Below are positions 1 through 10,594 of a stretch of 64,000 nt of DNA, piece after piece. Both the position numbers and the translations under genes were made by a program. Below the pieces are notes generated by a model, which saw only the letters and a list, made by a program, of their open reading frames with translations, ran no database searches and was not told where the DNA came from. Numbering within the stretch: position 1 is the first letter of the stretch; every line of letters begins with the position of its first letter. The stretch is from positions 434,001 through 498,000 of the forward strand of contig CATKHK010000010.1 of assembly GCA_949751835.1 (NCBI GenBank), in the 5' to 3' direction. This DNA comes from Blepharisma japonicum (taxonomy: Eukaryota > Ciliophora > Heterotrichea > Heterotrichida > Blepharismidae).

Positions 1-517
1 TACGAAAAAAATTAAAACCCTTTCAGAGTGCCCAATTTGCCATGAAAGTATTGTTTCAGCTTCACTTACATCTTGTGGTCATACTTTTTGCGAATTTTGT
101 ATCCTAAATCATCTCTTATACAAATCTGTAATTTTTACTTAGGATTGCCCTGTGTGCAGAAAAGAAATCACTAAAAGTTCGCTTTATCCCTGCTTCCAAT
201 TTGATCAAGCGACTAAAGCAAATCTAGACCCAGAAGAATTGGAAAGTTGATATAAAAGAGAAATTGAATTAAAAAACTGGAAAAATTCAAGTAAATTGAA
301 AAAGGCCAAGCCTGGGATGAAGATTGACGTCCTAAATGAAGCTGGAGAATGATGCTCAGGGGAAGTAAAAATGAAAATTGATTATGGTGATGAGTACCCG
401 ATGCTTGTTATACATTTTGAAGACAAAGAAGACATTGATGACGAAATCATATCACAAAGCTCAGATAGACTTGCTCCTGTTGGATTTTATACCAAAAATG
501 TGAAAAAAGTTATATAA
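1..517 (+). CDS. RING-finger protein with C-terminal Tudor-like domain (5' partial)
   Basis: Reading frame enters from upstream at base 2, so the N-terminus is outside the window. A C3HC4 RING begins with ECPICHESI and continues CGHTFCEFC, then DCPVCRKEI after a 15-nt intron at 128-142 (gtaatttttacttag). Such RINGs usually recruit E2 enzymes as ubiquitin ligases. The rest is a basic linker and a C-terminal region (PGMKIDVLNEAGEWCSGEV ... IISQSSDRLAP) with the pattern of Tudor/MBT-like beta-barrels common in ciliate RING proteins. One in-frame UGA in GEWCSGEV sits where that family has Trp. Stop is UAA at 515-517. RING call firm; Tudor-like call is by pattern only. Confidence 0.85.
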
Positions 518-853
518 CGATAATTAGGTAATTATAAACGGCTAGAACAACCTAATATTTAATCGTTAAGTGCATTGGCGAGAGATTGTTATCTGTTAGC
601 TATTTTTAAGCAAAGTATTTTCATATTTAGACTGCTAAATACTTATAGTCTTCAATTTTATATGTAAATATATAAATTGTATTTCAAATAAATTAATTTC
701 AATTTATGTGACGGCCTAAGGGTCACTTCATTATCTCATTGATAAGAGGTATTTATTTCCACTTGATTAATCTATCCAATTATTATGATTGTACAGTATT
801 TCATTTAACTGAATTTCCATAATTAAAATAATGGTTTTTATAAATCTTAAACA
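518..853. other. intergenic, two small adjacent hairpins
   Basis: AT-rich spacer. Two short perfect stems lie side by side: GTGAC 708-712 with GTCAC 722-726, and TTATC 731-735 with GATAA 741-745. They lie about 110 nt before the first transporter start. The 3' part is presumably its promoter/5' UTR. No gene seen. Confidence 0.4.
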
Positions 854-1960
854 ATGGGAATAGATTGAGACGGAACTGCAGTTGGTTTTGCATTTTTAGG
901 AGGATTTCTAATATCTATCTCTACAATCATCAACCTATACGTAATGGGAAGAATAACAGGCATGAGTGGAATTTTATTTACCATTTCTACATGAAATAAA
1001 AAAGAAGGCTTAATATGAAAAATAAGCTTCATTACTGGATTAATAGGAATTGTCTTATTACTTAGGCTTATTGCAGATAAAGATGTAGGTGGCCAAAAAA
1101 TATTTGATGGAGAAGAAGCTGGAGATAACTTAGATTTAGCTGGATGGATTATAGGTGGATTACTTATAGGAATTGGAACTAAGTGGGGAAATGGCTGCAC
1201 AAGTGGGCATGCTGTATGTGGGGTGCCAAGGCTTTCAATAAGATCTATTATAGCAACTTGCATATTTTTAGCATTTGGAGTCGCGACAGCAACGCTGAGA
1301 TATTATCAACCATTTCTAGATGATACTTTTGATGTGAGTAGTGGAGCTTATGATACTTATAGATTGGTCAGTGGATGGATTTATTTAGCCATTTTTGTAG
1401 GATTTTTGATTTACGCAACGATAAATACACTCTCAGAGGTCACAGATAAAATAAAGAAAATTGATTTATGAATATCTTGCTCTACTGGAGCATTGTTTGG
1501 ATTAGGACTTTTACTATCTGGAATGTGCAGAAGGACCAAGATTTTAGCATTTTTAACGTTAGCCGATGGTTGGGATCCTAGTCTTATATTTGTAATGGCT
1601 ACTGCTGTAGGTATTAATTTTATTGTTTTTCATTTTGTATTAAAACAAGAAAAGCCTTTATGCAACGAGAAATTTGGTATTCCTTCTAATAAAAAAATTG
1701 ATTATGGGATTATTTTTGGCCCTTCTCTTTTTGGAATTGGATGGGGTTTAACAGGTTTTTGCCCTGGGCCTGCTATGGCAAATCTAGTTCTTCTACCACA
1801 AGCAGCTTTAGAACTTCTATTTATTATAATCGGCCAAATCTGTACTGACTTCGCTTTAAAGAAATATGAAGCTCACAATGAAAATCAAAGCTCTAAAAAT
1901 GATTCTGAGCTAGTAGATCCTCTGATAAAGCATAATCCTTCAGACACTCGGTCTTCTTAA
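854..1960 (+). CDS. YeeE/YedE-type sulfur-compound transporter (copy 1)
   Basis: Single uninterrupted 368-aa frame with UGA read as Trp (first at codon 5, MGIDWDG). It is a polytopic membrane protein with about nine hydrophobic segments. The Cys motifs typical of the YeeE/YedE (TsuA, thiosulfate-uptake) family are visible: [12 protein letters not shown] near residue 115, [12 protein letters not shown] near 217, and GFCPGPA near 305. In bacterial TsuA such cysteines relay thiosulfate through the membrane. The acidic/Ser-rich tail is probably cytosolic. A close paralogue follows on the same strand, so this is a tandem duplication. The eukaryotic substrate is inference. The first ATG is used because the conserved N-terminal helix starts directly after it. 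Confidence 0.85.
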
Positions 1961-2107
1961 TCATAATCTGAGCTTTATTAATTTTGATTTCTGAATACAG
2001 AATAATAAAAATAGTAAAAAAACCTGAATTTTTCGATCAAAAATTGTCTATTATTAAATATCTGCATATTAAAATAATACCGTAAATTTTATTACTGATT
2101 AATAAAT

Positions 2108-3151
2108 ATGCTAATCGATTGGAATACAAATGCAGTGATACTTGCTCTGCTTGGTGGGTCCTTAATATCTCTTTCAACTATTCTTAACCTTCTGTTTATG
2201 GGTAGGGTCACAGGAATAAGTGGAATGGTCTTTACAGTCATAAAATTAAATACAAGGGAAGGATTATTTTGGAAAATTAGTTTTCTTCTAGGTTTAGTAA
2301 GCGCAGTATTATTTTTTAAGAATTTTGTTGGTGATGCTATATGAAATATCAAAATTTTTGATGGGAAAGAAGCAGAATTAGGTATTACAATGAATGAATG
2401 GATTATAGGCTCTTTATTAGTAGGAATAGGGACACAATGGGGAAATGGCTGCACAAGTGGTCATGCAGTTTGTGGAATTCCTAGGCTTTCACCTCGTTCG
2501 ATAATTGCCACTTTGATTTTCATGCTTTTTGGTGTTGCTACAGCTACTTTTAAGCAGAATAAACCTTTTCAAAGAGAAGAATTTATTTTAGAGCCAAAAA
2601 TGTTTGAAATTATAGTAAAAGTCTCCCAACTTATTTTTATTACCTTATATGGGGTTTATTTTTTTTCAGTATTTATTTATTCAATATCTTCACGGCCTAT
2701 AAAAAGTAAACTCGAACCTGTTTTTTCATTTATAATAGGAAATGTTTTTGGATCAGGGCTAGTTTTAGCTGGAATGTGCAGAAGGACAAAAATTTTAGGA
2801 TTTTTAACTTTAAAAGATGGATGGGATCCAAGTTTATTGTTTGTCATGGGAGCTGCTGTCGGTATAAATTTGATAGCTTTTAACTTAATTTTAAGGGAAT
2901 CGAAACCTTTGATGATGGAAAAATGGTCAGTGCCGACTAGAAAAGATATAGATGTAGGAGTTATTGTTGGGCCTGCGCTTTTTGGAGTTGGATGGGGTAT
3001 TACAGGAATGTGTCCAGGACCTGCTGTGACAAATTTAGTGCTGCTTCCACAAGCTATTCTAATGGTAGTTTTTATAGGAATTGGACAAATAACAATTAGA
3101 GCAATTTTAGATACTTTTCCACCTGCTGCAGATAAGGTTCATAAAGGATAA
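2108..3151 (+). CDS. YeeE/YedE-type sulfur-compound transporter (copy 2)
   Basis: 347-aa paralogue of the preceding gene, 147 nt downstream, same strand, no intron. Shared landmarks are [47 protein letters not shown] and GMCPGPAV. It lacks the long Ser/Asp tail of copy 1. An in-frame UGA at 2342-2344 must be Trp for the frame to continue into the conserved half. Divergence is considerable in the loops but all Cys motifs are kept, so both copies are probably functional. Role inferred from TsuA: import of thiosulfate or a related sulfur compound. Confidence 0.85.
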
Positions 3152-3513
3152 TAAATTTTATAAAATTATTTTATAGTTCTATCTAAAAGCTAAGTTTGAA
3201 AAGGAAACTAAATCAAGGATAGAAATCTAAATAATAAAATGGCTAGATTAGCTTTATTATTACTATGAGATCAATTTCAAATTCTTAAACATGAGAAGAA
3301 TTCTCGAGATTCAGTCCTTCATACTCTTTTATTAATAGTTAAAAATTAAACCATTTTAAGAAAAGCAATTCATGCTTCTCTTACTATATTATCTATTATA
3401 GAAATATAGTATATCAGAGTCAACTATTAAAAAATATAATAAATATTTTGTCATTAATTCCCATCAATTCTTTTCCACCATGAAAATAACAATTTATCAG
3501 AATTATTAGAAAA
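3152..3513. other. intergenic, nothing firm
   Basis: AT-rich spacer. A 36-codon open frame begins at 3239 (MARLALLLLW...) and ends at 3349. It is too short to separate from chance. No repeat or RNA seen. Confidence 0.3.
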
Positions 3514-4386
3514 ATGAGCACCCGAAAACCACAAAATAAGAAAGAGCCAAAAGAAGAGCCTAAAGAGGATACAGAATCTGAAGAAGAGGAAGAAGAATCT
3601 ACAGCCGATAGATGGTTTAAGGGCGATCCAAATCTTCAAATGCCCCCACCCAAAAGAAATAAAAGTGCATATGTATTCTATACTCTTGAAAAAAGACCGG
3701 TACTTATGGAAAAATATCCAGGGATTAGCGGCCGTGATATTCTCATAAAACTTGGAAAAATGTGAAGAAAAACTTCATATGATGAAAGGGAGCCTTATCA
3801 AAAAATGTACGAAACAGATAAAGAAAGGTTTGAAAGACAAAGAAAAGAATATGAAGAAACTGGAAAATATTATGATGATGAAGGAAATATTGACAGGTCT
3901 CAATTTTTCTCCCGAAGACCTACATCTCAAAGTGTCCAGGCCAAAGCTAAAAGAAAAGTCTCGTTCGAAGAGGCCCAGGCCAAAAAACCTGAAAAGATCA
4001 CTAAGCCAAAGCATAAAGAATATTATAAAGACCAAGACGTACAGCTCCCTCCCCCAAGAAGAAATCTTAGCGCTTATACTTTTTGGACATTAGATAAAAG
4101 ACCTGAAATTATGGAAAAACATCCAGGAATAAGTGGACGAGATATTCTGATTAAACTTGGAGAATTATGGCATAAAACAAGTGAAAAAGAAAAAGAGCCA
4201 TATTATCAAAAATATGAAGATGATCGAAAAAGATATGAAAGACAAGCCCTGGAGTATGAAAAGAGAGGGAAATATTTTGATGAGGAAGGGAACCTTGATA
4301 GGTCGAGAATGTTTGCCAGAAGAAAAATTAGTTCGAGAAGTGTAGGAGCGATGGCAAAAAGGAAGGCGCAGGTTGGATATAATTAA
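3514..4386 (+). CDS. double HMG-box protein
   Basis: 290-aa protein. An acidic/basic N-terminal tail rich in Lys/Glu is followed by two HMG boxes, residues about 42-120 and 176-255. Each starts with PPP(K/R)RN(K/L)SAY and contains KRP, HPGISGRDILIKLG or YPGISGRDILIKLG, and a basic helix ending in Y(E)KRGKY or YEETGKY. HMG boxes bend DNA, so a chromatin or transcription role is likely. The two boxes and their downstream linkers (DEGN(I/L)DRS, RR motif) are so alike that they arose by internal duplication. The UGA in box 1 (GKMWRKTS) aligns with the conserved Trp of box 2 (GELWHKTS), direct evidence for UGA=Trp. Confidence 0.9.
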
Positions 4387-4426
4387 AATGAAATATTTAT
4401 TTTTTATTATTAAATAATTAAGCATA

Positions 4427-4738
4427 TTATCCAATAGCTTCTATTGACTCCAGCAATATTCATATATCTATAGCATCTCAAACGCACTCTTTCAAAATTT
4501 TATTATACTTGTGCAAAAATTGAATAATTGTTTTCATAACATTAATAGAGCAGTCAATTTGGGATTTTAAGTAATTTTTCAATATATATTTATCTGCACT
4601 TAATACTTGCTCAATAGCATTATCATCATTTAATAATTCCCCTTCTCTATTAAAAAGCTTCATTAAATTAGGGTGAATGAGGATTTTTCTTTATTAGGAT
4701 ATTAAAGAATTCCAATAATAATCTTCCGGATTTTTCAT
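4427..4738 (-). pseudogene. doubtful open frame with two adjacent internal UAA codons
   Basis: Minus-strand frame starting MKNPEDYYWNSLIS, then UAA UAA, then RKILIHPNLMKLFN and 78 further open codons to UAA. The composition looks protein-like and the frame stays open upstream as well. There is no GT...AG pair to remove the stops. It could be a decayed gene or chance; open frames of this length are expected by chance in AT-rich DNA with only two stop codons. Confidence 0.15.
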
Positions 4739-4887
4739 ATTGCTTCATAATAGCAATTCAACTGGAGAATAAAAGAAATTTTAATAAAAATTTCTATGCA
4801 TATAACTAGAATGTCTAGAAGTATTGCCAATTAAAGTTGCAAATTATGCATTCTTTTATTTTATCTTAAAAGATTATTTTTAATAAT

Positions 4888-6483
4888 CTATGGTATGGTT
4901 TTAGTATCATCTTCTCTTGTCAATGAGCAGACAAATTCCTGAATATCGATTTTTCGATTCTTGTTTAAATCTGCATACTTGAAATATTCTTTCAATTGAT
5001 TTTCGTGGACTCCTGGTATCGCTTTAACTAGCTCATTAAAGCTCAAACTTCCACTATTATCTAAATCATAGAATTGGAACATTTTTTCTAATTTTTTAAT
5101 TTCCTCAGGAGAATTTCAGTTAGTAAAGCCTGCGAGAAAAATTGAAAAATTCATTTCTTCATTCTCTTTCAGGTGGCATTTTTGGAAAATTTCTTTTATT
5201 TCGTTTTTATCATCAAAACCAAATAATTTATATCCATCAATGCACTCTTTAATTTGGATCGTTCCGCTATGATCTTTATCAAGAGCTTCAAATAAATCTC
5301 TCAACTCAATTTCGTCAGATAAATTTGACACTTGACTTACACAGGATGAGAGAATTATTTTTTGGATTCTATTTTTGGACTGTATAAAAATTACTTGAAA
5401 ATGAGAAAACCAAGTCATTGACTCTTTAGTCAATTTCACACTATGAACTCGATCATCTCTTAACTCAAGCCAAGGATGATTAAGGGCATCTGATACAGAA
5501 ATTCGATGCTGAGGGTCTAGTGTTAGCATTTTTACCAATAAGTCTTGGACCTCTTTTGAATAACTGAAAAACACAAACTCGTCCAAAATGAATCCCTTTA
5601 ATATTTTCTCAATTAGCTTTTCTGTGTCTTCTTCAAGAAATGGTAATGTTTTTGCGAGCATCATATATAAGATAACTCCAAGACTTCAAATATCGCTTGA
5701 AGGGTTATTGGCTTTACCTTGCAAAGCTTCTGGAGCTGCATAGTACATCTATATAGAAACTACTGAATTTAATTTGCTTGACTTAGATAATTTATTTCAT
5801 GAAAACCCAAAATCGGTAAGTTTAAGTACTGAGTTTTGATTTTTTCCTTCAAAAAGTATATTTCTTGGCGTTAATTTCCCATGAACTATCCCTTTAATAT
5901 GGCAATAGTTTAAAGTACTCAAAATAGTTCTTATGCAAGCTCTTGCCTTATCTTCTTCAATAAAATGGCCGTGCTGGATTTTCATTTCCAAGCTGTCTCC
6001 TTCAAGATATTCAGTGATAATATAAACTGCATTAAAGTGTTTTATGAATTCATAAACTTTTATAATATTTGGAAGATCCTATATATTTTTTACCAATCCT
6101 CTTAATTTTTCTAGTTCATTTAATACTGCTGCACTTGTTTTTTTACTACCAAGGGTCGCTAAGTCGATTTCAGAAATCACCCTTTTAAATCCTCCACTTT
6201 TAAGTATTGAAAGTCAAACATCGCCAAATTTACCACTATTGATAACCTTTTTTATTAGGTATTTTTCTTCAATTTCTCCTTCATAGATTTGTATATAATC
6301 TCCTTGATTAATTTCTAGAGCAAGCTCAGCTTTAAACGTTGTCCTTTTAGATGACTCTGGAGTTTTACTATTTGGCGCTCGAGGCCTACGTGTTCTTTGG
6401 GTTTTATTATTATTTGGGGATTTTTGTGTAGTAGCTAATTTTGCATCATCAGGATTGTCGCCTTTAGAATCACAGCAACCCAT
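4888..6483 (-). CDS. CDPK-like calcium-binding pseudokinase A
   Basis: 521 aa; introns of 15 nt at 6079-6093 and 5749-5763. I start at the second Met because it gives MGCCDSK, an N-myristoylation plus palmitoylation signal, so membrane anchoring is likely. Protein kinase fold about residues 75-330: Gly loop NSGKFGDV, DFG retained (LTDFGFS), APE retained (YYAAPEAL). The ATP-binding Lys position reads VISEI instead of AIK-like, and the catalytic loop reads VHGKLTPRNIL instead of HRDLKPENIL, so both the Lys and catalytic Asp are lost. C-terminal EF-hands: EF1 DKDHSGTIQIKE intact, EF2 degenerate, EF3 DLDNSGSLSFNE and EF4 DLNKNRKIDIQE intact. Likely a calcium-responsive scaffold rather than an enzyme. 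Confidence 0.85.
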
Positions 6484-7009
6484 TTTTTTCACTTTATTAG
6501 TCTAAATCCCATGAATAATAATAACTATTCTCGATATTTATTGTTATTTATTTAATTTATCTATTTCATAATTATTTAATTAATTCAAACTTAAAAGATT
6601 CTATAAATTATATGCTACATTAAAGGTTTACAGATAATTAAGAGTATCTGCTACTTCTTATTTGAACAAACAAGACAATTGTTTTTTATAAATCGTTTGC
6701 TAGACAAAAAATTTCGAAAAAAATTGATATGAAAATGGTTTATTCTGATTTAGAATCATTGATATAAATTTCTTTTTGCATAATTCAATAAAACTAACAG
6801 AAATGGGTAGCTATGTTAGTGAAATTATAATTTTTTGGAAATATTAGAGTTATATGAAGATTTTAATTATATTTACCATGTAAATGGAATTATTAGTTTA
6901 TGAAAGCTCACTATACTAATTTCACCGGCCTTTGAAGATTAGATTAGCTAGCGCTAATACTTAATTAAGCTAATTTATTATTTATTTTAGCAAAACACAC
7001 TTAATAAAA

Positions 7010-7285
7010 TGGTAAGCAGAAAGTGGCATAGGCATACCCCAATGACCCAGGGCTGGCTCCCGAATCTCTAGGCGTTAGCGAGACTCTATTCTGTCTGGGT
7101 TTACCACCGGTACCAATGCAACACAAATTTTGACAAGTTTCAAAATCTTGGAATTCTATCTTACTAAGCATCTAAGAGGCCACCTATGCAGGTAGAATTC
7201 TTTTGACAAAATAGCGCGATTAGAAGCATTTTTCGGCGACCAATATGCTCCTGAGATTAGAAAATATAAATTTTACTTCTTTTTT
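7010..7285 (+). ncRNA. candidate structured, Pol III-like non-coding RNA
   Basis: Compact segment with nested complementarity: GCAT 7032-7035 with ATGC 7116-7119, ACCCAG 7045-7050 with CTGGGT 7095-7100, and GCTGGC 7052-7057 with GTTAGC 7074-7079. Two more stems follow: ATTTTGA 7127-7133 with TCAAAAT 7140-7146, and an 11-bp GAATTCTATCT 7151-7161 with AGGTAGAATTC 7190-7200. A run of six T at 7280-7285 could end Pol III transcription. TGGCATAGGC near 7024 resembles an A box and CCCGAATCTC near 7059 weakly resembles a B box. It does not match tRNA, 5S, U1-U6 or SRP as I know them. Strand is chosen from the T-run. Confidence 0.4.
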
Positions 7286-7681
7286 GTGGGGAGTGGAAAG
7301 AGATAAGGAAGTTACTTGCTGAACCTAAAATTAATTATGGTAAAAGTTCGTTCGTGTTGAATAAATTTAGGAGATATTAAAATAGCTTAAAGGGGAATTA
7401 ACTCAAGGGGAAATTACATCAGAAGTTTGCCAATATTTGCATTTGCATTCTCTTAATAGAGTACCTCTTCTTTTTATTCTAAATTCTTTGGTTTATCAAA
7501 AGCCATTTGGCAAGACAATTCTAGCAATTTTTTTTAAAAAAAAGTAAAAAGGTACTAGCACTTCTGACATTATTTATTTAAAACCTTATCAAAAATGATT
7601 TCATTTATCAAGAATATTATATAGATAGATTAATGGTTATGTCTCATATGAGACCAATTACTTTCCATAAACTTCAAATTT

Positions 7682-7759
7682 AAACTTCATAAAAACTTCA
7701 TAAACATCATAAAACTCAATAAAACTTCATAAAATTTCATAGAACTTCACAAAACTTCA
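7682..7759. repeat. short degenerate tandem repeat, unit about AAAACTTCAT
   Basis: Seven to eight imperfect copies of a 9-11 nt unit related to AAAACTTCAT, with variants such as AAAATTTCAT and AGAACTTCAC. It lies just 3' of the minus-strand open frame at 7769. Confidence 0.75.
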
Positions 7760-7768
7760 ATGCATCAC

Positions 7769-7975
7769 CTACTTGCATTCAATGTATGCGATATCGAATT
7801 TTGCATTCACCCCTCAGAATTCATCTAGTGCATCTTCAGCTTCTTTACTTCTCCTTCCTACAGCGATTCTTCAGGGTACTCCAGCATCACCAGGTGCTCT
7901 CCAAGCTCATCCATAACTGTTCAAGGCTGCAAAAACCCTTGGGATTACTACTTCTAACTTTGGCGCGAACGCCAT
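7769..7975 (-). CDS. small open frame, 68 aa, unrecognised
   Basis: Complete ATG-to-UAG frame with three UGA-Trp codons (YGWAWRAPG, GVPWRIAVG, DEFWGVNAK). Beginning MAFAPKLEV, it has mixed charged and hydrophobic residues. The opposite strand is also partly open, so coding status is uncertain. It resembles no family I know. No intron or paralogue seen. Confidence 0.25.
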
Positions 7976-8684
7976 TATGTGCGCGAATAATAATAAGAAT
8001 ATTATATAATCTTTAAATTTAAATCATGGATATTGAAACTTCATTGGGAGGCGTTGGACTTGCGTGGTGAAGATGCAGATATGGCTTTCAGTCTGCTTCT
8101 GGAGTATAGACTTGCGTGGGAAAGAGTCAGTGAGTGGCATTTGAAGATGAAGGCTATGAAGAAGGAAATATTGAAGATAGAGATTATCAAGGGAGGACTC
8201 TGCTGGTGATAATTATGACACTGCTTCAAAAGAAAGCTTAGTTGATATAATTAAATGTTTTTTGATGAGGAATGCTACAATGAGGATAAAATTCTTTGAC
8301 TCACAACTACAACATGAAATGTGAAAATTATTGAGAGCAATGAAAAACTTTTTTGCCAATCCTATCTAATAGAAATAGAATTCTTTGCTTCCAACTTGTT
8401 AAAAATATCTCCTGATCAGAATTAAAATTAAATAATATCATTTAGCTAGGGAAGCAGCCATAAGAGAAGCACATGATGCCCATACAAAATAAGAAGGTTT
8501 GTAAAGAAATTTTATTGTTATTCTTAATTTTACTGCAAATCTTGCCGCATTTCTCTCTTTTTAAATCACAAATTCAAAAAAATTCTAAACTTCAAATCCA
8601 CTCAAAAAACTCCAAACCTACTTCAATCCTCATGATGCAAATCCAAATTGCACGTCATTCTAATTTCCTATCCATTTCGAATTT

Positions 8685-8882
8685 TTAATTGAATCACCGA
8701 TTCGCATCCACTGGGATCGGCCAATCAAAAACTCAACAAAGTTCATGCTCATTTCTTGCTGCAATGATTGCAATATGCTTCACAAACACTCTGCAGACTC
8801 CTAACTGATCCTTCATGCCTTCTCACAACTGCTCAGAGTTCCCGCACTTCTTACCTCTTTTCTGTTCTTTGGCAGAAAGCAC
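8685..8882 (-). pseudogene. open frame without a start, possible gene fragment
   Basis: 66 codons open on the minus strand, entered directly after a UAG and lacking an early ATG. Residues include EQLWEGMKDQLGVCRVFVK and WVFDWPIPVDANRW. It looks protein-like with four UGA as Trp, but has no start, splice acceptor or recognisable family. Either a decayed fragment or chance. Confidence 0.18.
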
Positions 8883-9022
8883 CTAAAATAATAAATTAAA
8901 GAAATTTTATAAAGCAGAACCTATAAAAACCAAAGGAGCAAACATGAACGAAGCATTTGCATCAAAAAGGCTCAATGGTACTTTGGGAAAGGTTAAAGGA
9001 GGGTTTAGCAAATATTTAGCTC

Positions 9023-10594
9023 TTACTTAAATTTGCTCATAAAAGCAAAATTTGGGGTCTTAACTTCTAAATAATTATTGGTTTGCGGCTTTAGCAAAGC
9101 TTCCTTTAGCTGATCAATATTAACATATCCAGCTTCAACCTTACCAACAATTCTATAAAACTGTTCCCATTCACTATTTTCCACAGCTGGTATTTTACTT
9201 CTAATATTGTTCATATCAATCCTCCTAGTTTTATTTTGGGATAAATTTTTTAAAGCATTTTCTAATATGTTTCTATAGGGATCTGAGTTCCAGTTAATTA
9301 GAATTGTCATGAACATAGTGAAGTTAAAGCTATAATTTTCCTCGATATCCATTCCTAATAATATCTCCTCCATTTCTTGAGGATCTTCAAATATTTTTCC
9401 TTTGCAAATATCTTTGAGATCTTGCTTGTCAACTAAACCATCATAATTTTTGTCTAGAAATTTAAAAAGCTCAATATGTTGCTTCTCTTCATTAAAATTA
9501 GAATATAAAGAAGACACGTAAGCAAGCAAATATTGCTCAATTTTATTTCTTGTTAAAAATTTTGAAATAGTTGCAACAGTTTGTTCGTTTAAAAGACTCT
9601 GAGGGGAATGATCAAGAGCTTGGAGCCATGGGTGTTTTAGAGCTTCAATTGCAGAAAATCGCTGTTTATAGTCAGGCATGAGCATTTTGCTAAGAAAATC
9701 CTTCATTTCAGGTGAATAAATTAGAAACATATCATTATTTCAATCAATTCCCCTTTCCACATCCATTGTGGTATTAAAGGGGAATCGTCCAATAAGCATG
9801 ACATACAAAGCAACTCCAAGGCTTCAAATATCACTTTTATCATTATATATCCCTTCAAACGTTTCTGGTGCTAAATATTTTAGCTCAAATTCATCTATCT
9901 CATTATTTTGAGGTTGCTTCATATTTTCTCTCCAAACAAAGCCAAAATCATTTAATTTGGCTACTGAATCATCAGATTTCGAGTCAAATAAAATATTTTC
10001 AAGACTAATATTTCTATGAAGAACTCCTAGATTATGGCAATATGCCAAACCTTCTAATAAATTTTTAGTATATTTTGCCGCAAATTGCTCATTTATGTAT
10101 TTACGCTTAAGTCTTTTAAATATATTTTCCCCTGCCATGAATTCGAATACAAGATAATAATTTCCACCTGAAATCACTAATTCTTGAAATTTTACAATAT
10201 TAGGATAATCCTATATAAAGCTTACAAGCTCTTTCAGCTTTTCTATTTCTTCTAAAAAGCTATCTTGAGTCAAGGGTTCTAAAGCACTTTTCTTAATTTC
10301 TTTAATGGCTCTGTGAACGTTTGTTCTCTTATCTAAGGCAAGTCATATGCTTCCACTCCTTGCCTTATGAATGCTTTTAATTTTTTGATAAAAATCATAG
10401 ATGTTACCTTGTGTGTTTTTTGCTTTATTTATTAAAGGAGTTATTTTCCGGTTAAGATTTCGCTGGCAAATTTCTGATGCTTTATCTGGATCACTTTTTT
10501 GACTTAATTTTGTTCTTTTTCTTCTTAGAGACCGTTTCAACGTTACTTTTCGTTTCTCTGCTCTTTCAGGAGTCCGAGAGGCACAACATCCCAT
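9023..10594 (-). CDS. CDPK-like calcium-binding pseudokinase B
   Basis: 518 aa with one 15-nt intron at 10211-10225. The MGCCASR start is a myristoylation/palmitoylation signal, followed by a very basic stretch. Kinase fold about residues 65-330. The ATP Lys is kept (HRAIKEI) and DFG is kept (NDFGFVW). The catalytic loop reads LHRNISLENIL, so the catalytic Asp is Asn, and no Gly-rich loop is obvious (KARSGSIW). The C-terminal part has one good EF-hand (DKNYDGLVDKQD, residue about 376); the others are degenerate. Same architecture and strand as pseudokinase A 2.5 kb away but different lesions, so they decayed independently after an old duplication. Residual kinase activity cannot be excluded from sequence. 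Confidence 0.85.

Larger units (their letters stand above)
6484..9022. other. 2.5-kb gene-poor region between two CDPK-like genes
   Basis: Holds the candidate ncRNA at 7010-7285, a short tandem repeat at 7682-7759, and weak open frames on both strands between 7769 and 8882. Base composition at 7010-7330 and 7770-8230 is visibly less AT-rich than the flanks. No frame in 6484-7009 or 8300-8680 is convincing. Confidence 0.5.

Noticed and set aside
854-860. UGA as selenocysteine
   Set aside because: UGA is frequent, at Trp positions, and no SECIS-like context is associated.
847-1263. Minus-strand open frames opposite the transporters, HMG gene and coiled-coil genes
   Set aside because: They mirror well-supported genes on the other strand, lack domains, and run antisense to conserved motifs.
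1469-1471. Apparent splitting of many genes at UGA into separate ORFs or frameshifted pseudogenes
   Set aside because: The pieces are in the same frame and join through UGA at conserved Trp positions; this is the genetic code, not decay.
7010-7140. 5S rRNA or tRNA at the GC-rich island
   Set aside because: Some words recall 5S (GGCATACC, CCCGAATCTC), but the A-loop, helix pairing and 3' half do not fit, and no cloverleaf forms.
7682-7759. CRISPR-like array
   Set aside because: Units are only about 10 nt, degenerate and without spacers; a simple tandem repeat.
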